64,000 nt of DNA from JAXLYX01 sp046351215 (GCA_046351215.1 JAXLYX010000017.1:1-64000), one strand, 5' to 3'. Shown: positions 11,379 to 20,985, counted from the stretch's first letter. Program-made: numbers and translations. Notes: generated by a model from the letters alone, not told the origin.

Positions 11379-11403
11379 AAACGCCCCGTCATGCGGGGCG
11401 TTT
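11379..11403 (-). terminator. Rho-independent terminator of tRNA-Arg
   Basis: Perfect 10-bp stem (11379-11388 with 11394-11403) and a 5-nt loop. On the minus strand the stem is followed by TTTTTCGTTT after the GC-rich part, just downstream of the tRNA 3' end. It may also stop plus-strand transcripts from the PIN gene. Confidence 0.85.
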
Positions 11404-11406
11404 CTC

Positions 11407-11483
11407 TGGCGGACCCTAAAGGATTCGAACCTTTGACCTACGGCTCCGGAGGCCGTCGCTCTATCCAGCTGAGCTAAGGGTCC
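11407..11483 (-). tRNA. tRNA-Arg (anticodon CCG), CCA encoded
   Basis: Read on the minus strand this folds as a full cloverleaf of 77 nt. The acceptor GGACCCT pairs with AGGGTCC, and there is a D-arm AGCTCAGCTGGATAGAGC. The anticodon stem ACGGC/GCCGT has the loop CTCCGGA, giving anticodon CCG (arginine, CGG codons). The T-arm has GGTTCGAATCC, the discriminator is G, and CCA is encoded. Its 3' end faces the accessory block to the left, the orientation expected if the gene served as an integration site. Confidence 0.95.
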
Positions 11484-11635
11484 AACGTGGGAGGGGTTGT
11501 GTACCCGATGGGGGACGGAGGCGCAAGGGGCGCGGCGGCCGCCGGGCGCCCCGTCGCACGATCGCCGGCCACGCGGGCGAACGCCCCGTTCGAGCAGCGA
11601 GGCCCTGCGGTCCGCATCCCGCATGCGAGCGAGCC

Positions 11636-13933
11636 GTGCTCCTCGCCCTCGCCGCCTCCTACCTGCTCGGCCTCGTCCTCGCGCCGTCGCTCCCCGAAGG
11701 CGCGCGCGTGCCCCTCGCGATCGTTGCGATGGTCCTGGCGACGCCCCTCGTCGCGATCGGTCGCGAGCTCGGCTCGAAGCTCTGGGCGGCTCCGCTCGCG
11801 ATCGCGGCGCTCCTCGCCGGGCTCGCGACGCGCGGCGCGCCGCCGACGCCCCTGCTCCCCTCGGGAGACGGCACTCTCGAAGGAACGATCGAGAGCGAGG
11901 TCGGACGCGGCCGGACCGTCGATGCCGTCGTCGTCGTGCACCACGGCCGTCTCGCCGACGGACGACGCATCGACCCGGGCGCCCGCGTACGCATCGCCGG
12001 CGCCACCGTCGCCCTCGGCGCGCGCGTCTCGGCACGCGGCAGCCTCCGAGCCACGCCCCCGTTCCGGAACGCCTCGCCGCATCCACCGTGGCCCGAGGCG
12101 CGCCCGATCGCGGGCGTCCTTCATCTCGCGGAGGGCACGCGGCTCGAGGTGCGCGCCCTGCCATGGCACGCACGGCTCCTCGGCGCCGCGCGCGCCTCCG
12201 TGCGTCGCGCCCTCGCGCGGACGCTCGACGAGACGAGCGCGGGCGTCGCCTGCGCGCTCGTGCTCGGCGACGGCTCGTCGCTCGCCTCGGAAGACGCTTC
12301 GGCGATCCGCCTGGCCGGGCTCTCGCACGTGCTCGCGGTGTCCGGAACGCACATCGCCTTCGTCGCCGGGGCCTTCGTCCTCGCACTCGGCGCCCTGCTC
12401 GCGCGCTCCCCGCGCGTCCACGAGCCGAGGCGATGGGCCGCCGCCTCCGGCATCCCGCTCGCCATCACGCACGCGGCGTTCGCGGGCTCCGCACCGAGCG
12501 CCTGGCGCGCCGCCGCGACGGCGTCGCTGGCGTTCGGCCTCGTCGCCGCGGGGCGCAGACCCGAACCCCTGTCGGTCACCGCGCTCGCCTCGATCGGGCT
12601 CGCGCTCCTCGATCCGCCCGGCGCCACGCGCCCCGGCTTCCTGCTCTCGGTGCTCGCGACGATCGCCGTGCTCTCGGCGCCGCGCCACGAAGGCACGCTC
12701 GGCTTCGCGAAGACGGCGGCCGATCTCGCGGTGCGGAGCGCGATCGCGACCGCTCCCGTCGTCGTCTACGGCTTCGGAGCGCTCTCGCCGGTCTCGATCC
12801 CGGCGAACCTCGTGCTCGTCCCGCTCGGAGGCATCGTCCTCCTCCCTCTCGCGCTCGTGCATGCCGCGGTCGCGCTCGTCTCGGAGGTGGCCGCCGCGTG
12901 GACGGCCGTCCCCTTCGAGGCGGCGAGCGACGCGTTCCTCGTCGGCTCGACGGCCTTCGCCGCGGTCTCGCCGGACTCGACCCTCCCTCCCCCGACCGCC
13001 TTCGAGGGCCTCGCGCTCGCGCTCGCCTCGGGCGCATGGCTCGCGGCGAGCACGCTGCGCGCCCGTGCGATCGTCGCGGCCGCCCTCGCCCTCGCCGTCG
13101 TCGTCGGAGAGGCCGCGCTCCGCCTCGGCGACCCGCTCCGCGGCGAGCTCGCGTTGGTCTCGCTCGACGTCGGACAGGGCGACGCGCTCTTCGTCTCGTT
13201 CCCCGACGGCCGCACGATGCTCGTCGACGGCGGAGGGGGGCGCCCCGATCCGGGCGAGCGCGTCCTCGTCCCGTGGCTCCGCGCGCGCCGAGTCGATCGG
13301 CTCGACGTCGTCGTGCTCTCGCATCCCCATCCCGATCACTACGGAGGGCTCGGAGCCGTGCTCCGTGCGTTCCCCGTCGGGGAGCTCTGGGATACGGGCG
13401 AAGCCGAGGCGGACGAGCCGGGGGGCGCTGCGGCGGCCCTGGTGCGCGAGGCCCGTCGTCGGGGCATCCGGATCGTGCGCCCGGACGCGCTCTGCGCCCG
13501 CCCCCGGACGTTCGGGGCCTCGGCCGTCGAGACGCTCCACCCCTGTCCCGGGCCTCGGCCGGGGTTCGGGGAGAACGACAACTCCTTCGTGCTCCGGCTC
13601 CGGCTCGGACGGAGGGCGTTCCTCCTCGTCGGGGACGCGGAGCGCCGGGCGGAATCGCTCCTGCTCCGTCGGCCCGAGCGGCTCCGGGCCGACGTCCTCA
13701 AGGTCGGCCACCACGGCTCCCGCACCTCGAGCGCCCCCGCGTTCGTCCGCGCCGTCGGGGCGCGCCTCGGGCTCGTCAGCGCGGGCGCGGGCAATCGCTA
13801 CGGCCATCCGCATCCGGAGCCGCTCGCGGCCCTACGAGCGGCCGGCACGCGCGTCTTCCGCACGGACCGGAACGGCGGGGTCACGATCCGGACGGATGGG
13901 CGCGCGCTCGCGGCGAGCCCGACCGTGCCCTGA
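11636..13933 (+). CDS. comEC: ComEC/Rec2 competence channel protein
   Basis: 765 aa. The family forms the inner-membrane channel that brings single-stranded DNA into the cytoplasm during transformation. N-terminal hydrophobic segments are followed by an OB-like region and the competence domain (LAGLSHVLAVSGTHIAFVAG). After more membrane helices comes a C-terminal metallo-beta-lactamase-like domain with DVGQGDALFVSFP and HPHPDH (563-568). It starts with GTG at 11636; I found no better upstream start in frame. The length is usual for three-domain ComEC. It is transcribed away from the divergent tRNA. Competence itself cannot be judged from this window. Confidence 0.93.
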   Translation: MLLALAASYLLGLVLAPSLPEGARVPLAIVAMVLATPLVAIGRELGSKLWAAPLAIAALLAGLATRGAPPTPLLPSGDGTLEGTIESEVGRGRTVDAVVVVHHGRLADGRRIDPGARVRIAGATVALGARVSARGSLRATPPFRNASPHPPWPEARPIAGVLHLAEGTRLEVRALPWHARLLGAARASVRRALARTLDETSAGVACALVLGDGSSLASEDASAIRLAGLSHVLAVSGTHIAFVAGAFVLALGALLARSPRVHEPRRWAAASGIPLAITHAAFAGSAPSAWRAAATASLAFGLVAAGRRPEPLSVTALASIGLALLDPPGATRPGFLLSVLATIAVLSAPRHEGTLGFAKTAADLAVRSAIATAPVVVYGFGALSPVSIPANLVLVPLGGIVLLPLALVHAAVALVSEVAAAWTAVPFEAASDAFLVGSTAFAAVSPDSTLPPPTAFEGLALALASGAWLAASTLRARAIVAAALALAVVVGEAALRLGDPLRGELALVSLDVGQGDALFVSFPDGRTMLVDGGGGRPDPGERVLVPWLRARRVDRLDVVVLSHPHPDHYGGLGAVLRAFPVGELWDTGEAEADEPGGAAAALVREARRRGIRIVRPDALCARPRTFGASAVETLHPCPGPRPGFGENDNSFVLRLRLGRRAFLLVGDAERRAESLLLRRPERLRADVLKVGHHGSRTSSAPAFVRAVGARLGLVSAGAGNRYGHPHPEPLAALRAAGTRVFRTDRNGGVTIRTDGRALAASPTVP

Positions 13934-13940
13934 GGCACGG
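13923..13940 (+). terminator. Possible hairpin terminator after comEC
   Basis: CCGTGCC and GGCACGG arms surround CTGA, which contains the comEC stop. There is no clear T-tract. It sits between two convergent genes. Confidence 0.3.
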
Positions 13941-13942
13941 CC

Positions 13943-14437
13943 CTACTGCCGCTGACAGCCGTCGAACTCGAGATCCGACGTCAGCGTGACCGTGTCCGGG
14001 GCGACCGAGAGGAGCGGGCAGGAGCCCGTCATCGTGAACGTGCGATGGTTCCGGTCCACGGTCACCGCGAGCTGGTCGCAATCGGCGGCGTAGATGGCGC
14101 CGTTGATGTCGGCCTCGACGGTGGCGACCTCGTTCGGGGACGTCCCGACGACGTGCACGTCCATCCACGACACCCCCTGCGTGGTGCCGCCGATGACGGC
14201 GAGCCGGGCGTCGACCGTGTCGGTGCCGAGGACGCAGTGGCCCCCGATCGTCCCGGTCCGCGAGGACGTCGCATCGTTCGGGAGGTTCGTGTCCCGGGCG
14301 AAATCGAAGCCGGTGCTCGAGCCCGGGGCCAGGGCGAAATCCGCCGTCCCGACGACCGTGGTGCTCGCGGAATCCTTGCAGGCCGGTGCGAAACCGGCGA
14401 GCGACAAGGCGAGCAGGAGGGGGATACGGCGAAGCAT
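13943..14437 (-). CDS. Small lipoprotein, unknown function
   Basis: 164 aa. A signal peptide ends at a lipobox with C20 (FAPAC). The mature part is beta-rich with three further cysteines (HCVLG, DCDQL, SCPLL) and the terminal EFDGCQRQ. I do not recognise a domain. Two ATGs at 14452 and 14449 are also in frame, but they lie in or next to a TATGAT box, and the ATG at 14437 is 10 nt after that box, so I prefer 14437. It is convergent with comEC, with 9 bp between stops. Confidence 0.7.
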   Translation of the reverse strand: MLRRIPLLLALSLAGFAPACKDSASTTVVGTADFALAPGSSTGFDFARDTNLPNDATSSRTGTIGGHCVLGTDTVDARLAVIGGTTQGVSWMDVHVVGTSPNEVATVEADINGAIYAADCDQLAVTVDRNHRTFTMTGSCPLLSVAPDTVTLTSDLEFDGCQRQ

Positions 14438-14447
14438 CGGTGGGCTC

Positions 14448-14453
14448 ATCATA
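14448..14453 (-). promoter_or_regulatory. Candidate extended -10 box (small lipoprotein gene)
   Basis: On the minus strand TTGC-TATGAT is followed by 10 nt and ATG (14437). TGC directly before the hexamer makes it an extended -10. Transcription would start within a few bases of the start codon. Confidence 0.55.
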
Positions 14454-14514
14454 GCAAGTCCGAGGGCCTCCGCCCGAATTCCGGCGAGGGGCCCTCGAAA
14501 CACTTGGACGGGCC

Positions 14515-14937
14515 TCAGGCCCCTGGCTTCAGGACGGCGAGGCCGATGACCACGAGCGCGAGGGAGAGGATCGCCAGGGCGAGCCCCCGGAGCTTCCCGG
14601 CGGGCAGGTCCCCCTCCCCGTTCGCGGCCTTCCGGAGGGTGCCCGAGAGCGCCCCGCTCAGGCCCGAGATCACGAACACGAGGAAGAGCTTCCCGTGCAT
14701 CCAGCCAGCGTGGGAATAGTGGTCGGACCAGACCGGGATCAGCATGCCGAGGCCACCGACCCAGGCGAGGATCATCGCGGGGGTCGCGACCCGGAGCGCC
14801 ACGAGGCGGGCCGCTTGGGCGGTCTCGCGGCCGCCGTTCGAGGCGAGGGCGGTCGCGAGGGCGAGGGAGACGACGCCCCCGACCCAGAAGATGATGCCGA
14901 AGAAGTGGAAGGCGCGGACGATGAGGTGATGCGTCAT
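14515..14937 (-). CDS. HemJ/CopD-like four-helix membrane protein
   Basis: 140 aa with four hydrophobic segments (about 8-30, 45-67, 80-100, 118-138). The pattern VRAFHFFGIIFWVGG at the start, TPAMILAWVGGLGML in the second helix and GWMHGKLFLVF in the third resembles the HemJ (UPF0093)/CopD family. HemJ members oxidise protoporphyrinogen and CopD-like members are linked to copper. The N-terminal histidine and the HGK motif fit HemJ, but I cannot separate the two functions from sequence alone. It lies between the small lipoprotein and the GNAT-like gene on the same strand, with 77 bp and 40 bp gaps. Confidence 0.75.
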   Translation of the reverse strand: MTHHLIVRAFHFFGIIFWVGGVVSLALATALASNGGRETAQAARLVALRVATPAMILAWVGGLGMLIPVWSDHYSHAGWMHGKLFLVFVISGLSGALSGTLRKAANGEGDLPAGKLRGLALAILSLALVVIGLAVLKPGA

Positions 14938-14977
14938 GGCGGGCGTATCCTCGAGCCGGGAGTCCGGAACGTAAAGC

Positions 14978-16123
14978 TCAGCCCTTCGCCGAGGCGATGG
15001 GGCGTTCGTAGGCGCGGTACGTCTTGTAGACCTTGCCGCGCATCGACTTGATACCGAGGTTGATCGGCTTGTTGATCTCGAGGGTCCAGCCGAGCTCGGC
15101 CCACTCGTAGCCCTTCGCCATGCCGCGGCGCGCGAGCTCGGCGTACATCGCGTGGGAGAGGCCGCCGTACTTCTTCAGGTGCCGCATGTCCTCGCGGATG
15201 CCGAGGATCATCAGCCGGGCCGACTTCGGATGCTTCACCTTCACGCGCCAGAGCAGCTTGAAGACGTTGAAGGGGAAGAGCTTGCCGTGGAAGTCCGCGA
15301 CCGCCTCCATGAGGTTCGGGATCGCGACGCAGATCGCGACCTCGCGGCCGTTCACCGTGGCGAAGAAGGCGAGGTCCTCGTCGAGGACGAGGCCCATGTC
15401 CTCGGCCATCTTGTTGATCTCCGACTCGGTCGCCGGGACGAAGCCCCAGTTGTGCCGCCAGGCGTCGTTGAAGATGTCGAGGATGATGTCGAGCTCCTTG
15501 CGGAGCCGCGCCTTCTTCACCGAGCGGAACTGGACCTCGGGGTACGAGGTGATCTGCTCCCAGGCCTTCTGGGCGCGCTCGGGCGGCGGCTCGACGACGT
15601 ACTTCCAGGCATAGAAGTCCATCGCCTTCACGAGGCCCGCGCCCTCGATCAGCTTGTGCTGCCACGCGCGCGAGTGCGCCATGCCGATCACGGGGGGGTT
15701 CTCGAAGCCGTCGACGAGGACGCCGACGTCCTCGTTGATCGAGAGCGAGAAGGGGCCGCGCATCACGGTCATGCCGCGCGAGCGTAGCCAGGCCTCGGCG
15801 GCGTCGAGGAGGGAGGTCGCGACCTCCTGATCGTCGATCGTGTCGAAGAAGCCGAAGAAGCCGCACTTCTCCTCGTGGATGCGCACGTGCTCGCGGTCGA
15901 TCTGGGCGCTGATCCGGCCGACGCACTTGCCATCGCGCCATGCCGTGAAGAGGACCGCCTCGCCGTGCTCGAAGAAGGGGTTCTTCTTCGGCGTGAGGCG
16001 GTCGCGGATCTCCAGCTCGAGCGGCGCGATGTACGCCGGATCGTCGCGGTAGAGCTCGTACGGGAAGCGGATGAACTCGTCGAGGTCCCTGCCCAGTCGG
16101 TGCTCGCGGATCTGTACGGACAT
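14978..16123 (-). CDS. GNAT-fold conserved hypothetical protein
   Basis: 381 aa, soluble. It resembles a widespread family of GNAT-like proteins in Myxococcota and other phyla that is variously labelled acetyltransferase or hypothetical. Visible landmarks are an N-terminal FIRFPYELYRDDP motif, ENPPVIGMAHSRAWQ-type and NPINLGIKSMRGKVYKTYR-type segments and many charged helices. An acyl-CoA binding signature is not clear enough to name a substrate. The start has GGAGGGG directly upstream, one of the clear Shine-Dalgarno genes here. Function unknown. Confidence 0.8.
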   Translation of the reverse strand: MSVQIREHRLGRDLDEFIRFPYELYRDDPAYIAPLELEIRDRLTPKKNPFFEHGEAVLFTAWRDGKCVGRISAQIDREHVRIHEEKCGFFGFFDTIDDQEVATSLLDAAEAWLRSRGMTVMRGPFSLSINEDVGVLVDGFENPPVIGMAHSRAWQHKLIEGAGLVKAMDFYAWKYVVEPPPERAQKAWEQITSYPEVQFRSVKKARLRKELDIILDIFNDAWRHNWGFVPATESEINKMAEDMGLVLDEDLAFFATVNGREVAICVAIPNLMEAVADFHGKLFPFNVFKLLWRVKVKHPKSARLMILGIREDMRHLKKYGGLSHAMYAELARRGMAKGYEWAELGWTLEINKPINLGIKSMRGKVYKTYRAYERPIASAKG

Positions 16124-16280
16124 GCGCCCCTCCGGCCCTCCACGGGCCCGGGCGGGGGCTTACCGCTTCCCGGGGGATTCGTCCACGGGCAGGAGGTCGC
16201 GCCGCGACTTTGCGGAGATCGAAGGGACGGGGCATGAAGGGGTCCGATCCACGCCCCTCCGTCCCGTGGCTCCGACCTCC

Positions 16281-19223
16281 ATGCCGATCTCCGCTCGTTC
16301 CCTCGGCCTCGTCCTCGCCTCCGCAGCCCTCCTCGTCGCCGTCTCCGCGCCGGCGCAGCCCCCGGGCCCGGCCCCCACCGGCGCGCGCCCTGCGGCCGCT
16401 CCTTCGCCCCGTCCCGCGGGCCCTGCGGAGAGCGCCGCGCGTCTGCGCGAGCGGCTCGCCCGCGTGGAGGCCGCACCTCCCGCGAACGTACCCGCCGGCG
16501 CGATCCTCTCCGTGCGCTTCCTGCTCGATCTCTCGGATCGCCTCGAGGATCGCTTCGCGGACAAGGCGCCCCTCTACCGACGGCGGGCCCAGCGCTACCT
16601 CGATCGCATCGAGCAGGGCCACGACCCCTACGTCGAGGAGAAAGGCCGCATCACGAACCGCGGCTACCGGAACCCGGCGAGCACGATCCTCCAGGGCTAC
16701 GCGGTCTACCTCCCCGAGAACTACGATCCGAGCCGCCCCTACCCGCTCTACGTCGCGCTCCACGGCGGCTCGTCGAACGGGAACCTCTTCCTCGGGGTCG
16801 TGCTCGGCAACAACATGGACTGGCTGACGTACGACCAGCACCTCTGGGACGAGTACACGGCTCAGTACCGCCCCGACTGGATCGTCGTCGCCCCGACGGG
16901 CTTCGGTCAGATGCTCTGGCGCTGGATGGCGGAGCGCGACGTGCTCGACGTCATCGCGGACGTGCAACGGCACTACAACGTCGACGAGAACCAGATCGTG
17001 CTCGGCGGCCTCTCGAACGGCGGCCTCGGCGCGTACTCGATCGGCATGCGCAACGCGTGGCGCTTCTCGACGGTGATGGCGATGGCCGGCGCGCCGAGCT
17101 GGCTCCAGTACGCGCCCTGCGCCTGCAGCGGCCTCGATCGCGCGAACGTCGAGCGCTATTCCGGCATGCACCTCACGGAGAACGCGATCAACACCGATTG
17201 GCGCACGTACCACGGCCGCGTCGACCCGGGTCCGATGCGCCCCGCGTTCGTGCAGGCGTTCGAGGATCGGGTGCACCAGCTGCAGCTGCCGGTGACGATC
17301 ACCTGGTACAACACGGGCCACGACATCCTGCAGATCTGCCATCAGCACGGGAACATCTACTCGCGCCTCGCGCCGAAGAAGCGGAACCCGCGCCCGCACG
17401 AGGTCCGGGTCCTCACCGGCGACTACCGCGCGAACCGGCAGCACTGGATCACCGTCACGCGCATCACGAGCTATCCGGAGATGGCCCGCGTGCGCGCGGT
17501 GGTCGACGCCGACACCGTGCGCGTCGAGACGTCGAACACGACGGCCTTCCTCGTCGATCTGCGCGACGTGCCGGTCGACGGGGATTCGCTGAAGGTCGTG
17601 ATCGACGGGACCGAGGCGTACTCGGGTCCCAAGGCTCCGTTCGGCCACGCGATCAACTTCGTGAAGGACGGGAGCGGGTGGCACACCGGCTTCCCGGCGG
17701 ATCCGGAGAACGGCCTCGTGAAGCGTCCGGGCCTGTCGGGCCCGATCACGGACGCCTACTACGAGCGCATGGTCCACGTGTACGGCACGCAGGACGCGGC
17801 CGCGACCGAGGAGCTGAAGCGCGCGGCCGAGCGTGGCGCGCGCGGCTGGCCTCTCTGGAGCTGGGACATCCGCCAGGAGGTCGTCGCCGACACGGCCGTG
17901 ACCGACGAGATGATCCGCGGCGCCCACCTCGTGCTGTACGGCACGGCCGGCTCGAACGCGATGCTCGAGCGCGTGCGTGATCGCCTGCCGATCCGCGTCG
18001 AGCGCGACGCGATCGTCGTCGGCGAGCGCCGGTTCGCGGGCCCCGACGTCGGCGTGCGCTTCGTCTACCCGAGCCCGCTCGCGGACGACCGCTACGTGAT
18101 CGTGCAGGGCGGCGTGACGGCGGGCGCAGTCACCGCGGGCAACAAGCTGCCCGAGTTCCTGCCGGATTGGTTCGTCTACAACCGCCAGTCGACCCGCAAC
18201 GATCAGGGCCGCATGCCGGGCGGACGCGCCCCCGCGGTCGCGAGCGGCTTCTTCGACTCGAGCTGGCAGCTCCGCCCGACCACGGCGCGCCTCGACCTGC
18301 CTCCGGAGCTCGCGCCGACCGTCGAGGACGCGACGCTCCCGCCGGAAGCGATCGCCGACGTCCACGACGCCGCGGTCCCGAGGAGCTGGCTCGTCTCGGC
18401 CATCGCCGACGCGCGGCTCGAGGCCCTGCCCGAGCCGACGCACGTCGAGGCGAGCGCGGGTGGCGATCCCTCGGGGCGCAACGTGCCCTGGCCGAGCCAT
18501 CTGCCCGTGCCGCCGGCTCCCGCGGCGCCCGAGCCCCCGGGACGCTTCCTCGCGGCGGCGGACACGCCCGAAGGACGGGCGGCCCGCGAGATCGCGCGGC
18601 GCGTCCGAGGCTTCCACAACTTCCGGGCCACGATCCGCGGCGCGACCTGGTCGACGGACTCGGCCGCGACCTGGTCGATCCGCCCGGCGCGCGAGTGCCT
18701 CGCGGAGCTCGATCGCCTCGGCGTCCCCTACCGCGTGCCGACGAACGCGCCCGCGCTGATCCCGGTGCCCGTCCAGATCGGCGGCGAGATCGGCGGTGTC
18801 CGCTTCCAGATGGCGGCGGCGAACCGGCCCTTCCTCGTCGCCTGCGAGCTCGCGGCCAAGCTGCCGCGCACGGCCGAGGTCCTCCGTCGCCACGGCATCA
18901 CGATGGTCGGCGTCGTGAGCGCCTACCGCGACAATCCCTTCACGAGCTTCCATACGATGGGGCTCGCCCTCGACATCGGCGTCTTCGGCACCGCGGACGG
19001 TCTGCTCCGCGTCGTCTCCGACTTCGAGCTCGACTACGAGCACGTGACCTGCGAAGGCCCGACGCCCCGCCGCGAGGGCGGCCGGACGCTGCTCTCGGCG
19101 GCGTGCGACCTCGGACGCGCGAAGATCTGGAGCTCGGTCCTCACGCCGAACTACAACCAGGGCCACCGCGACCACTTCCACGTGGACGTGCGGCCCGACG
19201 ATCCGCGCTTCTTCCTGCGCTGA
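16281..19223 (+). CDS. Secreted esterase-extensin-like fusion protein
   Basis: 980 aa with a Sec signal peptide (cleavage probably near VSAPAQ). An N-terminal alpha/beta-hydrolase of the PHB-depolymerase/esterase D type has LYVALHGGSSNGN and the nucleophile motif G243-L-S245-N-G247. A later H in NTGHDILQICH could complete the triad. After a Pro-rich linker near residue 720-770 comes an extensin-like C-terminal domain with an M15-peptidase pattern, H891 and D898 (FHTMGLALDIG) and H965 and H967 (GHRDHFHVDV), probably binding zinc. The first part may cleave esters and the second peptidoglycan peptides; both are family inferences. The ATG at 16281 gives the signal peptide. It is convergent with the L,D-transpeptidase gene, 25 bp apart. 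Confidence 0.85.
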   Translation: MPISARSLGLVLASAALLVAVSAPAQPPGPAPTGARPAAAPSPRPAGPAESAARLRERLARVEAAPPANVPAGAILSVRFLLDLSDRLEDRFADKAPLYRRRAQRYLDRIEQGHDPYVEEKGRITNRGYRNPASTILQGYAVYLPENYDPSRPYPLYVALHGGSSNGNLFLGVVLGNNMDWLTYDQHLWDEYTAQYRPDWIVVAPTGFGQMLWRWMAERDVLDVIADVQRHYNVDENQIVLGGLSNGGLGAYSIGMRNAWRFSTVMAMAGAPSWLQYAPCACSGLDRANVERYSGMHLTENAINTDWRTYHGRVDPGPMRPAFVQAFEDRVHQLQLPVTITWYNTGHDILQICHQHGNIYSRLAPKKRNPRPHEVRVLTGDYRANRQHWITVTRITSYPEMARVRAVVDADTVRVETSNTTAFLVDLRDVPVDGDSLKVVIDGTEAYSGPKAPFGHAINFVKDGSGWHTGFPADPENGLVKRPGLSGPITDAYYERMVHVYGTQDAAATEELKRAAERGARGWPLWSWDIRQEVVADTAVTDEMIRGAHLVLYGTAGSNAMLERVRDRLPIRVERDAIVVGERRFAGPDVGVRFVYPSPLADDRYVIVQGGVTAGAVTAGNKLPEFLPDWFVYNRQSTRNDQGRMPGGRAPAVASGFFDSSWQLRPTTARLDLPPELAPTVEDATLPPEAIADVHDAAVPRSWLVSAIADARLEALPEPTHVEASAGGDPSGRNVPWPSHLPVPPAPAAPEPPGRFLAAADTPEGRAAREIARRVRGFHNFRATIRGATWSTDSAATWSIRPARECLAELDRLGVPYRVPTNAPALIPVPVQIGGEIGGVRFQMAAANRPFLVACELAAKLPRTAEVLRRHGITMVGVVSAYRDNPFTSFHTMGLALDIGVFGTADGLLRVVSDFELDYEHVTCEGPTPRREGGRTLLSAACDLGRAKIWSSVLTPNYNQGHRDHFHVDVRPDDPRFFLR

Positions 19224-19248
19224 GACGTGCGGCGGGAGCCCGGGTCGA

Positions 19249-20856
19249 TCAGGGCTCGATCACCACGTACGTCCCCATGTCGCCGCGGCGCGAGAAGACG
19301 CCGTGCCACGACGCGGGGAGCGTGGGCGTCGACCATTGGAAGAGCCAACGGGCGTCGGCGGGCGCGAGGTTGATGCAGCCGTGGCTCCGCACGCGGCCGA
19401 ACTGGTTGTGCCAGAACGCGCCGTGGAGAGCGAAGTTGCCTTCGAAGTACATCGTCCAGGGGACGTCTTCGATGCTGTAGGCCTCGGGGCCGGCGGCGAG
19501 ATCGTCCATCGTCGTCGAGACGTGCTTCGACTGGATGCGGAACGTGCCCGTGGGGCTCGCGAAGCCCTCGCGTCCGGTCGATACGGTGGTCGCGAAGACG
19601 GGACGGTCGCCTTCGTACGCCACGAGGACCTGCTCGGAGAGATCGACGTGGATCCACCGGGCCTCGGGCGGCACGCCGTTCGGGCGCGCCACCGGACGCG
19701 CGATGCGTGCCGTGTTCTCGCGCACGATCCAGCCCTCCGAGGTGACGAGGTGCGCGGAGCTGCCGCGCGTGATGCGCTCGTGGAAGACGAAGGGCGTGTG
19801 CTGGTCGACGAGGCCCGCGTCCGTGAACGCGCCCGTCACCGGATCCCGGAGGAGGCGATGCGTCCCGCTCCGGTAGACGAAGCCGATCGGCAGCTGCCAC
19901 TCGCCGCCGAGGATGACCCCCCGATGGGTCGGGGGATTGTTGGCGATCAACGCATCGGCCGGGACGTACGCGCCGCGCACGGTGCGCACGAAGCGCCGTC
20001 CGTCGTCCGCGTTCTCCTCGCCGTCCACGCTGACGTAGAAGCCCTTCTGCATGCGCATGCGCAGGAAGTCGGGCATGCCGGCGTCGGCGTCCTCCGCGGG
20101 CGGCGTCTCCTCCACGTCGCCTCCGGAGCCGGGCGGCGGCGGAGCCTCCACCGGATTCTCGTCGGAGGTCGCCGCCGCGGTCGCCTCGGCCGCCTCCATG
20201 CGGGCGAAGAGCGCCGTCGTGCGCGTGACCTCGTCGACCGTGGGGATGCGGAAGAACTGCGGGGTCGAGCGGCGCGGCGTGTACGCGTAGGCGTAGGGCA
20301 GCGCGTCCTCGAGGGCCGGCGGGTTCGGGGAGGGCTCGAAGGTCTGGACGCCTTCCCCGACCAGGTAGCCATCGCCACGGCAGACGAAGCCGGGCCCGGG
20401 CACCTCGTGCCAGCCGCGCGCGCATCCCCGACCGGGAACGCGGGCCGAGGCGCGGAAATGGGCGCCGCGGCGCATGTAGCCGATGACGACCGCGCGATCC
20501 GAGGGCTCGGCGAAGACGCGGGCGAGGAAGTGGAAGGCCGTGCCGTGCAGGGGGTAGCGCTGCTCGAAGGCGAGGCGCTCGGCCTCTTCTCGCGCACGCG
20601 CGTCGGATTCCGCACGGGCCCGGGCCTCGGACTCGAGGCGGGCGCGCTCGGCCTCGTCGTGGGCGCGTTCGGCCTCGGCCCTCGCGCGCTCCGCCTCGGC
20701 ATCCCGCTCGGGCTCGGCGCTCACGGCCTCGACGCGGGGGGAGACCGCGCCACCGTTCCCCGACTCCGGCTCGACGCAGCCCGCCGTGGCGACGACGACG
20801 ACGGCGGCGACGGAGCTCCTTCGCCATCGACTCGGGGAGGTAGGGAAAGGACGCAT
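19249..20856 (-). CDS. L,D-transpeptidase lipoprotein (YkuD)
   Basis: 535 aa. A signal sequence ends at a lipobox cysteine (VVVATAGC). An Ala/Glu/Arg-rich coiled-coil stretch (about 45-95) follows, then an unassigned region and a C-terminal YkuD domain. The domain has WIHVDLSEQVLVAYEGDRPV, HGAFW and the active-site SHGCINL with C494. These enzymes form 3-3 peptidoglycan crosslinks or anchor proteins to the wall. The start MRPFPTS at 20856 was chosen because it gives the signal peptide; the same frame stays open for more than 3 kb upstream, but that is antisense to the next two genes. It pairs by position with the extensin-like gene that converges on it, so both may act on the cell wall. Confidence 0.9.
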   Translation of the reverse strand: MRPFPTSPSRWRRSSVAAVVVVATAGCVEPESGNGGAVSPRVEAVSAEPERDAEAERARAEAERAHDEAERARLESEARARAESDARAREEAERLAFEQRYPLHGTAFHFLARVFAEPSDRAVVIGYMRRGAHFRASARVPGRGCARGWHEVPGPGFVCRGDGYLVGEGVQTFEPSPNPPALEDALPYAYAYTPRRSTPQFFRIPTVDEVTRTTALFARMEAAEATAAATSDENPVEAPPPPGSGGDVEETPPAEDADAGMPDFLRMRMQKGFYVSVDGEENADDGRRFVRTVRGAYVPADALIANNPPTHRGVILGGEWQLPIGFVYRSGTHRLLRDPVTGAFTDAGLVDQHTPFVFHERITRGSSAHLVTSEGWIVRENTARIARPVARPNGVPPEARWIHVDLSEQVLVAYEGDRPVFATTVSTGREGFASPTGTFRIQSKHVSTTMDDLAAGPEAYSIEDVPWTMYFEGNFALHGAFWHNQFGRVRSHGCINLAPADARWLFQWSTPTLPASWHGVFSRRGDMGTYVVIEP

Positions 20857-20985
20857 GGAGCCTCGCGTGCCACGCGCGGGAGCCGCGCGTCCACTTTTCG
20901 ACACGCGAACCTGGGCGCGGATTCCCCGGCGAGCGCCGGTCCGCTGCCTTGACGCTCCGGGGGCCGCTGGGTACGTACCCCGGCC

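Noticed and set aside
14934..19181. Long minus-strand frame opposite the esterase-extensin gene
   Set aside because: It is an antisense shadow with no recognisable motif and it contradicts the strong signatures on the other strand.
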